Part shown: piece by piece, positions 18,129-27,460 of the stretch | Layout: every line of letters begins with the position of its first letter | Numbering within the stretch: position 1 is the stretch's first letter | Source of the DNA: Streptococcus sp. 29892 | Lineage (GTDB): Bacteria > Bacillota > Bacilli > Lactobacillales > Streptococcaceae | Direction of reading: 5' to 3' | Assembly: GCF_032594935.1 (NCBI RefSeq) | Contig: NZ_CP118734.1 | Coordinates: 834,001-898,000, forward strand | Length of the DNA stretch: 64,000 nucleotides | Made by a program: the position numbers and the translations under genes | The notes under the pieces: generated by a model | What the model was told of the DNA's origin: nothing | Databases searched by the model: none | Seen by the model: the letters and a program-made list of their open reading frames with translations, nothing else

Positions 18129-18156
18129 AAAAGAGCCGCATCTGCGACTCTTTTTG
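18129..18156. terminator. Bidirectional terminator between galM and pgm
   Basis: Stem AGAGCCGCA (18132-18140) and TGCGACTCT (18143-18151), with one mismatch, flanked by A and T runs so that it can stop both convergent genes. Confidence 0.8.
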
Positions 18157-18165
18157 CTTTTAATT

Positions 18166-19884
18166 TTATCCAACAAATTCGTTGATTTCTTTTTCGATGT
18201 TGGCGATTTTTTCTTCTGCTTCAGCAAGTGTTTCACCGACTGTTGCGATGTAGAATTTGATTTTTGGTTCTGTTCCTGAAGGACGAACAGCGAACCAAGA
18301 ATCATCTGCCAAGGTGTATTTCAAGACATCTGATGGAGGAGTAGTGAGTTTTTCAACATTTCCATCTTTATCTGTTTTGGTTTGAAGGGCAAAGTCCTCA
18401 AAGACTGCGATGTCTGTTGCGTTGAATTGAGCTGGTGAGTTATCGCGGAATTTAGCCATGATTGCCTTGATTTGCTCTGCACCATCTTTACCAGAAAGTG
18501 TAACAGAAATTGTTTTCTCAGCAAAGTAGCCGTATTCTTTGAAGATTTCATCGATACCGTCAGCCAAGGTCATGCCACGAGAACGGTAGTAGGCAGCAAT
18601 TTCAGCAACCATAAGCACGGCTTGGATTGCATCCTTGTCACGCACGAATGGCTTAATCAAGTAGCCAAAGCTTTCTTCAAAACCAAACATGTAGGTATGG
18701 TTGTGTTTTTCTTCAAACTCTTGGATTTTCTCAGCGATGAATTTGAAACCAGTCAAGACATTGAACATGGTAGTACCGTAGCTTTCAGCAATCTTAGTTA
18801 CCAACTCAGTAGATACGATTGACTTAGCTAGGGCAGCGTTTGCTGGAAGAGTTCCAGCTTGCTTGTGAGCTTCAAGGATGTATTTAGCGATGATAGCACC
18901 GATTTGGTTACCAGATAGGTTCCAGTATGAACCGTCAGCTTGACGAACTTCAACACCAACACGGTCAGCGTCAGGGTCTGTTGCAAGAAGGACATCTGCA
19001 CCGACTTCACGGCCCAATTCTTCCGCAAGGGCAAAAGCAGCTTGGCTTTCTGGGTTTGGTGAAGCGACAGTAGAGAAGTCAGGGTCAGCAGTTGCTTGAG
19101 CTTCCACAACTTGCACAGACTCAAAACCAGCCTGTGCAAGGGCACGACGAGCCAACATTTCACCCGTACCATGAAGTGGTGTGTAGACAATCTTCATGTC
19201 CTTACCGTACTCAGCAATCAAGTCAGGATTGATGTTGAGGTCTTTGAGTTCTTCAAGATATTTAACGTCAGTTTCTTCGCCAAGAACCGTAATCAAACCA
19301 TTTTCCTTACTTGCTTCAAGGTCAGCCAATTCAACTGCAAATGGATTGTCAATAGCACGGATGAAGTTGGTCAATGCATCTGCATCAGCAGGTGGCATTT
19401 GTCCACCGTCTTCGCCATATACCTTATATCCGTTGAATTCTTTCGGGTTGTGGCTGGCAGTCACCATGATACCTGCGATGGCATTGTAATGACGAACAGC
19501 AAATGACAATTCAGGAGTTGGGCGAAGGCTTTCAAATACATAAGATTTGATACCATGTGCTGCCAATACTTGAGCAGACTCAAAAGCAAATTCTGGAGAG
19601 AAGTGACGTGAGTCGTAAGCGATAGCTACACCACGTTTTTTAGCTTCTTCACCTTTTGATTCTACCAACTTTGCCAAACCTTCAGTAGCTTGACGTACAA
19701 CGAAAACGTTGATACGGTTAGTACCAGCGCCAATATAGCCACGCATACCGGCTGTACCAAACTCAAGGTTTGTGTAGAAGGCATCTTCTTTGGTCTTTTC
19801 ATCCATTGCGACTAATTCTTCACGCAAGTAGTCTGGAAGGTCTGCAAAGTCGAGCCATGTTTGATAGGTTTCTTGATAAGTCAT
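18166..19884 (-). CDS. pgm: Phosphoglucomutase (alpha-D-phosphohexomutase family)
   Basis: The 572-residue enzyme interconverts glucose 1-phosphate and glucose 6-phosphate, feeding capsule and wall sugar synthesis. It shows the GTAGMRG entry loop near 43, the phosphoserine loop TASHNP with catalytic Ser144, the metal-binding loop DPDADR, and the C-terminal phosphate-binding loop RPSGTEP. Length and motifs are normal for streptococcal Pgm/PgcA. A cre-like site overlaps its -10 region, suggesting CcpA influence. It faces galM with a shared terminator between. Confidence 0.95.
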   Translation of the reverse strand: MTYQETYQTWLDFADLPDYLREELVAMDEKTKEDAFYTNLEFGTAGMRGYIGAGTNRINVFVVRQATEGLAKLVESKGEEAKKRGVAIAYDSRHFSPEFAFESAQVLAAHGIKSYVFESLRPTPELSFAVRHYNAIAGIMVTASHNPKEFNGYKVYGEDGGQMPPADADALTNFIRAIDNPFAVELADLEASKENGLITVLGEETDVKYLEELKDLNINPDLIAEYGKDMKIVYTPLHGTGEMLARRALAQAGFESVQVVEAQATADPDFSTVASPNPESQAAFALAEELGREVGADVLLATDPDADRVGVEVRQADGSYWNLSGNQIGAIIAKYILEAHKQAGTLPANAALAKSIVSTELVTKIAESYGTTMFNVLTGFKFIAEKIQEFEEKHNHTYMFGFEESFGYLIKPFVRDKDAIQAVLMVAEIAAYYRSRGMTLADGIDEIFKEYGYFAEKTISVTLSGKDGAEQIKAIMAKFRDNSPAQFNATDIAVFEDFALQTKTDKDGNVEKLTTPPSDVLKYTLADDSWFAVRPSGTEPKIKFYIATVGETLAEAEEKIANIEKEINEFVG

Positions 19885-19909
19885 CGCATATCTCCTTAAA
19901 AATATTTCT

Positions 19910-19928
19910 TTTAAACGCTTTCATTATA
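19910..19928 (-). promoter_or_regulatory. cre-like site overlapping the pgm -10 box
   Basis: On the minus strand TATAAT (19928-19923) runs directly into TGAAAGCGTTTAAA (19923-19910), which matches the CcpA cre consensus at 13 of 14 positions. Binding here would block the promoter. Confidence 0.6.
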
Positions 19929-19943
19929 CCATGTTTGAAAAGA

Positions 19944-19967
19944 AAAATCACGCTTTCACGTGATTTT
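19944..19967 (-). terminator. Terminator of the coaB-coaC-ECF operon
   Basis: AAAATCACG and CGTGATTTT around CTTTCA; read on the minus strand it ends in a T-rich tract just after the S-component gene. Confidence 0.75.
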
Positions 19968-19974
19968 CTGATAT

Positions 19975-20544
19975 TTATTTTTTAACTTTCTGTAAGACTG
20001 GGACAATGGCAAGGGTTAGAATGGTGGCAATCGCCATTTCAGCGATAGAATTGACTGAAACGATTGCTGCAAGGACTGCCTTAATATCTCCTTTGAAAAC
20101 ACCGCCAAATAGAAAGAAAATACCTGACAGGACAAAGATGGTGTTTGTGAGTGTTCCGGTCAAGCCAGCGAGTGCAAGACCGGCCTTATTTTGCCACAAT
20201 TTGTAAATATAATAAGGAGTAATCCCAATCAAAATCCGTGGTACAAGTGCGATGAGCACTGAGTAGAGATTTCCATTCTCAACAAAAGGTGAGAAGACAT
20301 AGCTCAAAGGCGAAAGAATAATACTATTGCGGATGATACTCATAATTCCCATAAAACCACCCAGTTGAGCCCCAATACGAGGTCCATAAATAATACTTGC
20401 AATGATAACAGGGATATGGGTAACAGTCGGTTTGACCGGGAGGACAAAGGCTGCGAAGATAGCCTGGCTGATGGTTTCGATGACGACCATAACAGCGATA
20501 AAAATAGCTAGGGTTGCGACTTGGTTGGCTTTCTTAGTTTTCAT
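19975..20544 (-). CDS. panT: ECF transporter S component, probably for pantothenate
   Basis: This is a 189-residue, very hydrophobic protein with about five to six membrane helices (for example VATLAIFIAVMVVIETI and AGLALAGLTGTLTNTIFVL) and no ATPase domain, typical of ECF S components. It overlaps the end of coaC by 11 bp. Pantothenate is the precursor that coaB/coaC act on, and PanT-type S components are known beside these genes in streptococci, so pantothenate is the likely substrate. The energising EcfA/EcfA'/EcfT module is not in the window and would be shared from elsewhere. Confidence 0.75.
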   Translation of the reverse strand: MKTKKANQVATLAIFIAVMVVIETISQAIFAAFVLPVKPTVTHIPVIIASIIYGPRIGAQLGGFMGIMSIIRNSIILSPLSYVFSPFVENGNLYSVLIALVPRILIGITPYYIYKLWQNKAGLALAGLTGTLTNTIFVLSGIFFLFGGVFKGDIKAVLAAIVSVNSIAEMAIATILTLAIVPVLQKVKK

Positions 20545-21079
20545 TCAGAATAGAACTCACTTTCTCTAATATAATCTCGATTTCAGCTAGGGCACCTGTT
20601 CCAAAATCGCCACAGGCTAGAAGGGCTTCGCGTGGTTTAATTTCCTCAAAGCCGTATTCTATCAAGGTTTTGAGATTTTGCTGTGTGGCAGGGTTCAGGT
20701 ACATATTGGTATTCATAGCAGGAGCAATCAGCTTTTTAGTCCCGATGGGCAGAGCCAGAGCTGTTGCAGTGACCATATTGTCTGCCAGTCCGTGAGCTAG
20801 TTTAGCGATGGTATTGGCAGAAGCTGGGGCTACTATAAATAATTCAGTTGCCTTGGCAATATCAATGTGTTTGATAGAACTAGGATTTTCTTCCAGCATG
20901 ACATCTGTGTGGACCAGATTTTTTGACAGGGATTGGAAGGTCAAGGGCGTGATAAAGTCCATAGCAGAGCGGCTCATGAGGACAGTTACCTGATGGCCGA
21001 GCTTGGTCAATTGACTGGTTAAATCAGCAGCCTTGTAGGCGGAAATGGAGCCAGTTACAGCCAGAGTAATGTTAGCCAT
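20534..21079 (-). CDS. coaC: Phosphopantothenoylcysteine decarboxylase
   Basis: The 181-residue flavoprotein decarboxylates phosphopantothenoylcysteine in CoA synthesis. It has VTGSISAYKA at the FMN site, the conserved His in KHIDIAK, the PASANTIAK and PAMNTNMY segments, and LACGDFGTGAL with the active-site Cys. I place the start at ATG 21079 (MANITLAVTGS), because AAGGAG precedes it and upstream in-frame codons overlap coaB without homology. It overlaps coaB by 8 bp. In this lineage coaB and coaC are separate genes rather than the usual fused coaBC. Confidence 0.93.
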   Translation of the reverse strand: MANITLAVTGSISAYKAADLTSQLTKLGHQVTVLMSRSAMDFITPLTFQSLSKNLVHTDVMLEENPSSIKHIDIAKATELFIVAPASANTIAKLAHGLADNMVTATALALPIGTKKLIAPAMNTNMYLNPATQQNLKTLIEYGFEEIKPREALLACGDFGTGALAEIEIILEKVSSILNEN

Positions 21080-21773
21080 GTTTTTCTCCTTTTTCGAGAG
21101 TTTCCAAAATGAGTTGGGCAATTTCTTCTTTCGTCTGAGCTTGAACTTCGGAAGTCTTGTCTACTAAATAGGCAATATGTTGATTGCCCTTGATGTCTGT
21201 CAAGTCATTAGCAAGGATATAATCTGCACCATTGCGTTCAATGCTTTGGCGGGCAACAGCAAATAGTTCTTCCTTAGAAACATCGACCAAAAGTTTAAAT
21301 CCGATGAGTTGGATAGTTGGATTCCATTGTTTGACATAGGAAATAACCTTTGGTGTTTTTTTGAGGAAAAGGACTTGGTAGTCATCCTTGGAAGAAATCT
21401 TGCTTTCAGCATTTTTCTTATCCAATAAGCTAGTAATATCTTCGGTTGCCTGAACCTCATCCAAGCCAGTCATGTAAACAGGTGTATAATCCGATACGGC
21501 CATGCTATGAATGAGGACATGGTGGGTCTTGACCAAGGGTTCTAAAGTTGATTGTAAACTTTCAACATTTGTAATTTCAATAATGGTTAAATTCTTCTGT
21601 GGTTCAGGTTTAACTGCCTGCTTGGTAGTGACAAGCGTGACTTCATGTCCAATCCTCAAAGCCTGTTCAGCAATGATTTTTCCAAGATTGCCAGAGGCAT
21701 GATTGGTAATAGCACGAACTTGGTCAATGGCTTCACTGGTGCCACCTGTTGTAATCAATAGTTTCATGTTCAT
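21072..21773 (-). CDS. coaB: Phosphopantothenate-cysteine ligase
   Basis: This 233-residue enzyme joins phosphopantothenate and cysteine, the step before CoaC. It opens with LLITTGGTSEAIDQVRAITN (the nucleotide-binding start) followed by HASGNLG. The motif AVSDYTP corresponds to the conserved phosphopantothenate site, and ILANDL appears near the end. It is the first gene of the coaB-coaC-S-component operon. The start may be Met1 or Met3; neither has a strong ribosome site. Confidence 0.92.
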   Translation of the reverse strand: MNMKLLITTGGTSEAIDQVRAITNHASGNLGKIIAEQALRIGHEVTLVTTKQAVKPEPQKNLTIIEITNVESLQSTLEPLVKTHHVLIHSMAVSDYTPVYMTGLDEVQATEDITSLLDKKNAESKISSKDDYQVLFLKKTPKVISYVKQWNPTIQLIGFKLLVDVSKEELFAVARQSIERNGADYILANDLTDIKGNQHIAYLVDKTSEVQAQTKEEIAQLILETLEKGEKHG

Positions 21774-21984
21774 ATTGTACTAGAATTTCCATTTTTCGTA
21801 AAGTTTCAGAGAAGGTCTTTTCACAAAGATTTACTAAATCATCTCCCTAACTGAAATGATTGTGGTTTCATCGGGAATAATTGTATCTAAAAACCGTACA
21901 TTATCTGTAATAACTTCGGAAAATATGCGAAAATCATTTTTTCTATGGTATAATGTTTGTGAAAAATATGGAAATGGAGCTCTC

Positions 21985-23655
21985 ATGAAAACAGATATTG
22001 AAATTGCACAAAGTGTGACCTTGAAACCCATTACTGAAATCGTTGAAAAAGTTGGTATCAGTTTTGACGATATTGAACTCTATGGAAAATACAAGGCAAA
22101 ATTGTCCTTTGATAAAATCAATGCGGTAAAAGACAATGCGCCTGGTAAGCTAATCTTGGTGACTGCTATCAACCCAACACCTGCAGGAGAAGGGAAGTCA
22201 ACCATTACTATCGGTTTGGCTGATGCTTTGTCAAAAATTGGTAAGAAAACCATGATTGCCCTTCGTGAGCCTTCTTTGGGTCCAGTTATGGGTATCAAGG
22301 GGGGAGCTGCTGGCGGTGGCTTTGCCCAAGTCTTGCCAATGGAAGATATTAACTTACACTTTACTGGCGATATGCACGCTATTACGACTGCCAACAATGC
22401 TCTCTCTGCCTTGATTGATAACCATATCCATCAAGGAAATGCGATTGGCCTTGACCAGCGCCGTATCATCTGGAAACGTGTTGTGGACCTCAACGACCGC
22501 GCGCTTCGTAAGGTGACGGTTGGCTTGGGTGGGCCGCTCAATGGTATTCCACATGAAGATGGTTTTGACATTACGGTGGCATCTGAAATCATGGCAATCT
22601 TGTGTTTGGCGACGGACATCAACGACTTGAAAGAACGCTTGGCAAATATTGTGATCGGTTATCGTTTCGATAGCAGTCCTGTCTATGTGCGTGATTTGGC
22701 GGTGGAAGGTGCTTTGACCCTCATTTTGAAGGATGCCATTAAACCAAACCTTGTCCAAACCATCTATGGCACGCCAGCCTTTGTCCATGGTGGACCATTT
22801 GCTAACATCGCCCATGGCTGTAACTCAGTGCTCGCTACCACAACAGCTCTGCGATTGGCCGACTATACCGTCACAGAAGCAGGATTTGGTGCTGACCTTG
22901 GAGCAGAGAAATTCCTTGATATTAAAGTTCCAAACTTGCCAAAAGCTCCGGATGCAGTGGTCATTGTTGCCACTCTTCGTGCCCTAAAAATGCATGGTGG
23001 TGTAGCTAAGACAGAACTTTCTACTGAAAATGTAGAGGCAGTGAAAGCTGGTTTTTCTAACTTGAAGCGTCACGTTGAAAATATCCAGAAATATGGTATT
23101 CCAGCAGTCGTTGCTATCAATGAATTTGTATCTGACACAGCTGACGAAATCGCTGCATTGAAAGAACTTTGCGCTGAGATTGGTGTACCTGTTGAATTGG
23201 CTAGCGTATGGGCAAACGGTGCTGACGGTGGTGTTGAATTGGCTGAAACAGTTGTTGCTACTATTGAAAATCAAGCAGCCAACTACCAACGACTTTACAA
23301 GGCAGACGATAGCTTGGAAGAAAAAGTGACTAAGATTGTTACCCAAATCTACGGTGGTACTGGTGTCGTTTTCGAGAAGAAGGCTCGTAATCAATTGGCT
23401 GAATTTGCTAAGAATGGTTGGGATAAATTGCCAGTCTGCATGGCCAAGACCCAATACAGCTTCTCAGATGATCAGTTTGCTCTTGGTGCACCCACAGGCT
23501 TTGACATTACAGTCCGTGAATTCGTTCCAAAATTGGGAGCAGGTTTCATCGTTGCTCTTACAGGTGATGTCATGACTATGCCAGGTCTTCCAAAAGCCCC
23601 TGCAGCCCTCAATATGGATGTGGCAGAAGATGGAACAGCTATTGGGTTGTTCTAG
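21985..23655 (+). CDS. fhs: Formate-tetrahydrofolate ligase
   Basis: The 556-residue enzyme forms 10-formyl-tetrahydrofolate from formate, THF and ATP for purine synthesis. The nucleotide-binding loop [10 protein letters not shown] is at 65-73 and the [15 protein letters not shown] region near 95. I set the start at ATG 21985, which gives the standard 556 residues and sits behind GGAG; the upstream in-frame extension to 21856 crosses the promoter (TATAAT at 21949-21954). It is transcribed divergently from coaB. It ends before a strong terminator. Confidence 0.96.
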   Translation: MKTDIEIAQSVTLKPITEIVEKVGISFDDIELYGKYKAKLSFDKINAVKDNAPGKLILVTAINPTPAGEGKSTITIGLADALSKIGKKTMIALREPSLGPVMGIKGGAAGGGFAQVLPMEDINLHFTGDMHAITTANNALSALIDNHIHQGNAIGLDQRRIIWKRVVDLNDRALRKVTVGLGGPLNGIPHEDGFDITVASEIMAILCLATDINDLKERLANIVIGYRFDSSPVYVRDLAVEGALTLILKDAIKPNLVQTIYGTPAFVHGGPFANIAHGCNSVLATTTALRLADYTVTEAGFGADLGAEKFLDIKVPNLPKAPDAVVIVATLRALKMHGGVAKTELSTENVEAVKAGFSNLKRHVENIQKYGIPAVVAINEFVSDTADEIAALKELCAEIGVPVELASVWANGADGGVELAETVVATIENQAANYQRLYKADDSLEEKVTKIVTQIYGGTGVVFEKKARNQLAEFAKNGWDKLPVCMAKTQYSFSDDQFALGAPTGFDITVREFVPKLGAGFIVALTGDVMTMPGLPKAPAALNMDVAEDGTAIGLF

Positions 23656-23695
23656 ATAGAACAATAGAAGTTTATAAAATAGGATTGCCGGCAAG

Positions 23696-23745
23696 AAAAA
23701 AGCATAGACTCATTTTATTTAGGTAAAATGAGTCTATGCTTTTCT
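23696..23745. terminator. Strong terminator after fhs (bidirectional)
   Basis: Perfect 17-bp stem AGCATAGACTCATTTTA (23701-23717) and its complement (23724-23740), with A and T runs outside, able to stop fhs and the convergent gene. Confidence 0.92.
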
Positions 23746-23853
23746 GTTTATGTGAGTTTAGACGCTCTTTATTTAGAGAAATAGTCTGACTATTTGTAGA
23801 ATGTGTCTCCTCAGTAATTTTTATAATTCTTGAAATGAATGTTTCATCTCCAC

Positions 23854-24762
23854 CTAATAAGCATACCAAGCGACACCTTCATAGATCCAACCTCTTTCTT
23901 GAAGTACTCTGACTTCATTTTTATCCAAGGTATAGTGATGGGAACCACTGACTAATCCTGGATGAAACAAACGATGCACTTCTTTGTTTCCATTTGAATA
24001 CCATCCGATACCTTCTTGTTTCCAACCAAATCGACTTGTTAAAACGTTTACCTCATGTTTATCCAAGGTATAGTGATGGTCTTTGAGAATGGGATTATAG
24101 AGACGATAAACAGGTTTGTCATTTGAAGTAGCATTTATGAAATGCCAAGCAATTCCTTCATCATTTCCCCATCCAATTTTTACCAGATAATCTTTTTCAT
24201 GCTCATCTGAGGTATAAAAATGCTCGTGGTTAACTGGATTATATAGTCTATACATAGGAATTGGAGTGTCTAATTGGTGGGGTTCATTGGTTTCGAGGAC
24301 GGTTACAGTGAAGGTCGTCTTTTCTGGGGAAGTTTGTTGTTGTGAAGAAACGGGAGTCTGTCCTAAATAAACACCAGGAAAATAAGTCCAATTTTTTTGT
24401 GATAATTCATTTAAAAAACTTTGTTTTTTATCTGGTTGTGCTGGAAGGACGGTAACGGATGTTATTCCAGCTTTAAGTGCTTTCCAATCTCCTTTTTCTC
24501 CTATTGATAGCACAGAAGCATCCTCTACCTCAAAATCAAGACTGAATTCTAAGTCGTAGTAACTATCTGAGAGGCTACGGCGTATTTGTCCAAAATCGCC
24601 CACTCTAACTTCTGTTGGTAGGGTTAGATTGTCCAACTCAACTTTCTGACTATGGTCTGCTATGTAAGGATTTCTTTCTGCTGCTGTAAGGGTTGCGCCT
24701 CCCCAAAATAGTAGCAACAATCCTAGAGACAATGAAATTATAAAAATAGTTTTGTTTTTCAT
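23854..24762 (-). CDS. Secreted protein with three DUF5648-type repeats
   Basis: The 302-residue protein starts with a signal peptide (MKNKT, hydrophobic stretch, cleavage expected after LTAAE). A unique domain covers ~30-165. Three C-terminal repeats follow: MYRLYNPVNHEHFYTSDEHE, VYRLYNPILKDHHYTLDKHE and VHRLFHPGLVSGSHHYTLD, each ending in a GWxxEGIxWY-type segment. This is the DUF5648 repeat seen in secreted and wall-associated streptococcal and lactobacillal proteins, often next to cell-wall hydrolase domains. There is no LPxTG, lipobox or catalytic domain, so it is probably released. A consensus promoter lies about 100 bp upstream. The repeats may bind a glycan or protein, but this is unproven. 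Confidence 0.85.
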   Translation of the reverse strand: MKNKTIFIISLSLGLLLLFWGGATLTAAERNPYIADHSQKVELDNLTLPTEVRVGDFGQIRRSLSDSYYDLEFSLDFEVEDASVLSIGEKGDWKALKAGITSVTVLPAQPDKKQSFLNELSQKNWTYFPGVYLGQTPVSSQQQTSPEKTTFTVTVLETNEPHQLDTPIPMYRLYNPVNHEHFYTSDEHEKDYLVKIGWGNDEGIAWHFINATSNDKPVYRLYNPILKDHHYTLDKHEVNVLTSRFGWKQEGIGWYSNGNKEVHRLFHPGLVSGSHHYTLDKNEVRVLQERGWIYEGVAWYAY

Positions 24763-24858
24763 CTTGTTTCCCTTCTATTAACGAACCACAGTCCAATTGA
24801 CATGTTTTATTTTTCAACTTCTAATAGTAAATCTTCCTAACTTATTTTTATCACTTTA

Positions 24859-24887
24859 ATTATACAAGAGTGAAATCGAAATGTCAA
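24859..24887 (-). promoter_or_regulatory. Consensus promoter of the DUF5648 gene
   Basis: Minus strand: TTGACA (24887-24882), 17-bp spacer, TATAAT (24864-24859). It implies a 5' leader of about 90 nt. The remaining intergenic sequence to 25,054 shows no gene. Confidence 0.8.
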
Positions 24888-25054
24888 TATATTATATTTT
24901 TTTGGTGAAAAAGTAGGTGTGAGAGAACTTTTTAATCATACTTCTCGGTATTTACAAACCTTTCTAAAACGAATTTAAAAAGTTAAGATAAAGCTAGGAT
25001 AAAGGAACTGGTGAGGTGGGTTGGAAAGTCAGGATAGCATAAAGATGATTAGAT

Positions 25055-25094
25055 AAAAAAACATAGAATCACAATTAGTAAAGGTGATTTTATG
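25055..25094 (-). terminator. Terminator of the PrsW-family gene
   Basis: CATAGAATCAC (25062-25072) and GTGATTTTATG (25084-25094); on the minus strand the hairpin is followed by T7. Confidence 0.8.
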
Positions 25095-25119
25095 CTTATC
25101 ATTTAGTCTCTTTGTTAGT

Positions 25120-25929
25120 TTATTCTGCAAATGTATCAACTGTTCGATAGGCAAGAAGTCCCAGCAAGACACTAGCCATCGGAAGCAGGGTTGTTAAAAT
25201 ATCTGTATGCAATGGTGAGTTAAAGAAGAAGTGCAGACCGATACTTGCCGCAATCCAAAGCACACCTTGAACTTTTGATATAGCTGTTTGTTTGGTAAAA
25301 AGTGCCACCATACCAACCGCAAAGAGCATGGTAAATACCCAGTGGGTCCAACCAGCCTGTCCAACACGACCGATAATGGTCTCAAACCCATCCAGTTTAC
25401 CAATAAACATATCACGAAAAGTGAACATGATATCTTCAACGATTTGGAAACTAAGACCCGCGATAATACCACTGACCAAGGCATATTTGAGAGTCATTTT
25501 TCTTGCAATTAGTAAAACCAAGACAACAACCAGAGCCTTGCCAAACTCTTCTGCAAACGGGGCAGAAACAGCAGCCCCCCAGTCATAACGAAAATCATCG
25601 CTGACCTTAACAATCTCTAGCAAAAAGTAACCGATAGCAGTGTGTCCATAGTCTGAAAAAGCCACTCCGGCAGTTAGTCCCAAAATCCAACTCAAATGAC
25701 TAACTTTATTAGAAATTGCATAGCGTTTTTCCAAATAGCTGATAAAATAGACCAGAGGAATGATATAGAGGGCAGCAACAGAAATAGTCAGTAAAAATAA
25801 GGGATACTTGGCTTCCATGCCATTCGGCTTGGCCAGTTCATCAAAAATCATCTTGCAGCCACTGACAAAACCAAGGCTGGCAAGAATAAGGGCAAACTGA
25901 CTTTTATAGGTATTCCATAGGTGTTTCAT
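25120..25929 (-). CDS. PrsW-family intramembrane protease
   Basis: This 269-residue polytopic membrane protein has about eight helices. It carries the PrsW-type motifs in membrane segments: APFAEEFGK (Glu127/Glu128), QIVEDIMF (Glu165/Asp166), GWTHWVFT (His196) and LHFFFNS near the end. PrsW of Bacillus cuts the anti-sigma factor RsiW; the substrate here is unknown, and I see no anti-sigma gene nearby. The gene lies 18 bp behind a CPBP-family gene on the same strand, so the two are likely co-transcribed. Both point away from the two-component system at 26.8 kb. Confidence 0.85.
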   Translation of the reverse strand: MKHLWNTYKSQFALILASLGFVSGCKMIFDELAKPNGMEAKYPLFLLTISVAALYIIPLVYFISYLEKRYAISNKVSHLSWILGLTAGVAFSDYGHTAIGYFLLEIVKVSDDFRYDWGAAVSAPFAEEFGKALVVVLVLLIARKMTLKYALVSGIIAGLSFQIVEDIMFTFRDMFIGKLDGFETIIGRVGQAGWTHWVFTMLFAVGMVALFTKQTAISKVQGVLWIAASIGLHFFFNSPLHTDILTTLLPMASVLLGLLAYRTVDTFAE

Positions 25930-25947
25930 AAGATTCCTTTCGTATGC

Positions 25948-26646
25948 TTAGTAAAGAAGATAAGACAAGACTGTCAGACCGATGACATCAGCCAGACTAT
26001 GAGCTAAAAAGAAGGGCAGTAGATTACGGGGCTGGCGTTTTTGATAGAGAAAATGAAAGAGAAGCCCCACAATCAAGCCAAGACCAATTCCAGCCACCAG
26101 ACCTTGATAGGTGTGAAAACTAGCCCGAACCAGGAGCGAGAAGGGAAGAATCCACTTACTCTCCTCGGGTTTGTTCATAAAACATAGCCCCAGAAAAAAG
26201 ATTTCCTCGTAAAAGCCATTGAGGAGGGAGTAGGCTAGCAGGGTGATGTCAATGTGTGGCAGAAGGTTGAACATGGAGGGCATGACTGGACTTGTCAACT
26301 GATAGGTCAACAAGTGAAAAATATCCATACAGAAGGCCGCCAATCCGAAAATCAGCAGTGCTTGTAAGGGAACCCAAGGTGTCCAGCATATTCGTTTTGT
26401 CAACTGAAAAATATCCACCTTCCGCCAGATAAGATAGGCGAGAGCTAAGCTGAGCCAGACCAACTGGATCAGCAAGGCCTTGATATTGTCAAGAGGTGTA
26501 AAGGTCAAATTCTCCGCCAGGCTGGTTTGTTGAGTGAAAAGACCGATACACTGTAAGGTCGAATTGATGATTCCCTCTCCGAATAAAATCACAGCTACAA
26601 CTAGCAAATCCACGGAGGAGATATACTTCTTCTTTTCTTTTAACAT
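25948..26646 (-). CDS. CPBP (Abi/Rce1)-family intramembrane protein
   Basis: The 232-residue protein has six to seven predicted membrane helices. It shows a paired-glutamate motif NGFYEEIFFLG (Glu147/Glu148) and a later FFLAHSLADV motif, both placed as in CPBP glutamic proteases. The usual Arg of EExxxR is replaced by a hydrophobic residue (EEIFFL), so peptidase activity is uncertain. In streptococci CPBP proteins are linked to bacteriocin immunity and protein processing. It is the first gene of a two-gene unit with the PrsW-family protease. Confidence 0.75.
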   Translation of the reverse strand: MLKEKKKYISSVDLLVVAVILFGEGIINSTLQCIGLFTQQTSLAENLTFTPLDNIKALLIQLVWLSLALAYLIWRKVDIFQLTKRICWTPWVPLQALLIFGLAAFCMDIFHLLTYQLTSPVMPSMFNLLPHIDITLLAYSLLNGFYEEIFFLGLCFMNKPEESKWILPFSLLVRASFHTYQGLVAGIGLGLIVGLLFHFLYQKRQPRNLLPFFLAHSLADVIGLTVLSYLLY

Positions 26647-26750
26647 AAGTATCCTTTCTAGTTTCTATCCCCAGTTTAGCAAATCCAACTATTCTCACCC
26701 TACCTGTCATCTGTTTTTTATCTGTTTTTTGTAGCGATTGTCAAAAATTA

Positions 26751-26780
26751 GTTGAGTCCTCAGACAAATAAGCCTATAAT
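26751..26780 (+). promoter_or_regulatory. Promoter of the two-component system
   Basis: TTGAGT (26751-26756), an 18-bp spacer and TATAAT (26775-26780), about 30 bp before the response-regulator ATG. Confidence 0.65.
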
Positions 26781-26811
26781 GGAGAGAGAAGAGAAAGAAA
26801 AGGGAACGGCT

Positions 26812-27459
26812 ATGGCACGCATTTTGGTACTGGAAGACGACACTGTTATCAACCAGGTTGTCTGTGAATTTTTGAAGGAAGAGGGGCACGAAGTCCTGAG
26901 TTTTGTCAATGGCAGAGCAGCTTATCAAGCTAGTCAGGAAAGCCGGTTTGACCTCCTTATTCTAGACATCATGGTCCCTGAGATGACCGGCTTGGAAGTC
27001 TTACAGGAAGTTCGGAAAAAATCGACAATTCCCATTCTCATGCTGACAGCCTTGGAGGACGAATGCACTCAGCTTCTGTCTTTTAATCAGCAGATTAGTG
27101 ATTATGTCACCAAGCCCTTTTCTCCCCTTATCCTGATGAAACGGGTTGAGAATATTCTCCGTCAGGAATGTCAAACGGATCAACTGGTGGTTGGAACCAT
27201 CAGCCTATCTGAAAAAACAGGTATGGTTTATGACCAGGGCAAGCTAGTTTCCTTGACCCAGAAGGAGTATGGCATTCTACACTATCTGATCAAGCACAAG
27301 GGCCAGATTGTCAGTCGAGACGGCATGATGTTGGATATCTGGGGCTATACAGAATTGGATAGTCGCGTTCTTGACAACCACATCAAAAATCTGAGAAAGA
27401 AATTACCAGACCTTCCCCTAAAAACGGTCATTGGCCGTGGTTATCAGTTGGAGACCTAA
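26812..27459 (+). CDS. OmpR/PhoB-family response regulator
   Basis: From ATG 26812 (behind AAAAGGGA) the protein has 215 residues. The receiver domain has the acidic pair ED near 8-9, phospho-acceptor Asp52 in LILDIM and Lys in DYVTKPF near 100. The C-terminal winged helix has SLTQKEYGILHYL and RVLDNHIKNLRKKL. It is probably phosphorylated by the histidine kinase that starts 1 bp after its stop codon. The upstream in-frame codons to 26752 cover the promoter and are not coding. I do not recognise a named system, and the regulated genes are not evident; the divergent protease pair is a candidate. Confidence 0.92.
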   Translation: MARILVLEDDTVINQVVCEFLKEEGHEVLSFVNGRAAYQASQESRFDLLILDIMVPEMTGLEVLQEVRKKSTIPILMLTALEDECTQLLSFNQQISDYVTKPFSPLILMKRVENILRQECQTDQLVVGTISLSEKTGMVYDQGKLVSLTQKEYGILHYLIKHKGQIVSRDGMMLDIWGYTELDSRVLDNHIKNLRKKLPDLPLKTVIGRGYQLET

Positions 27460-27460
27460 G

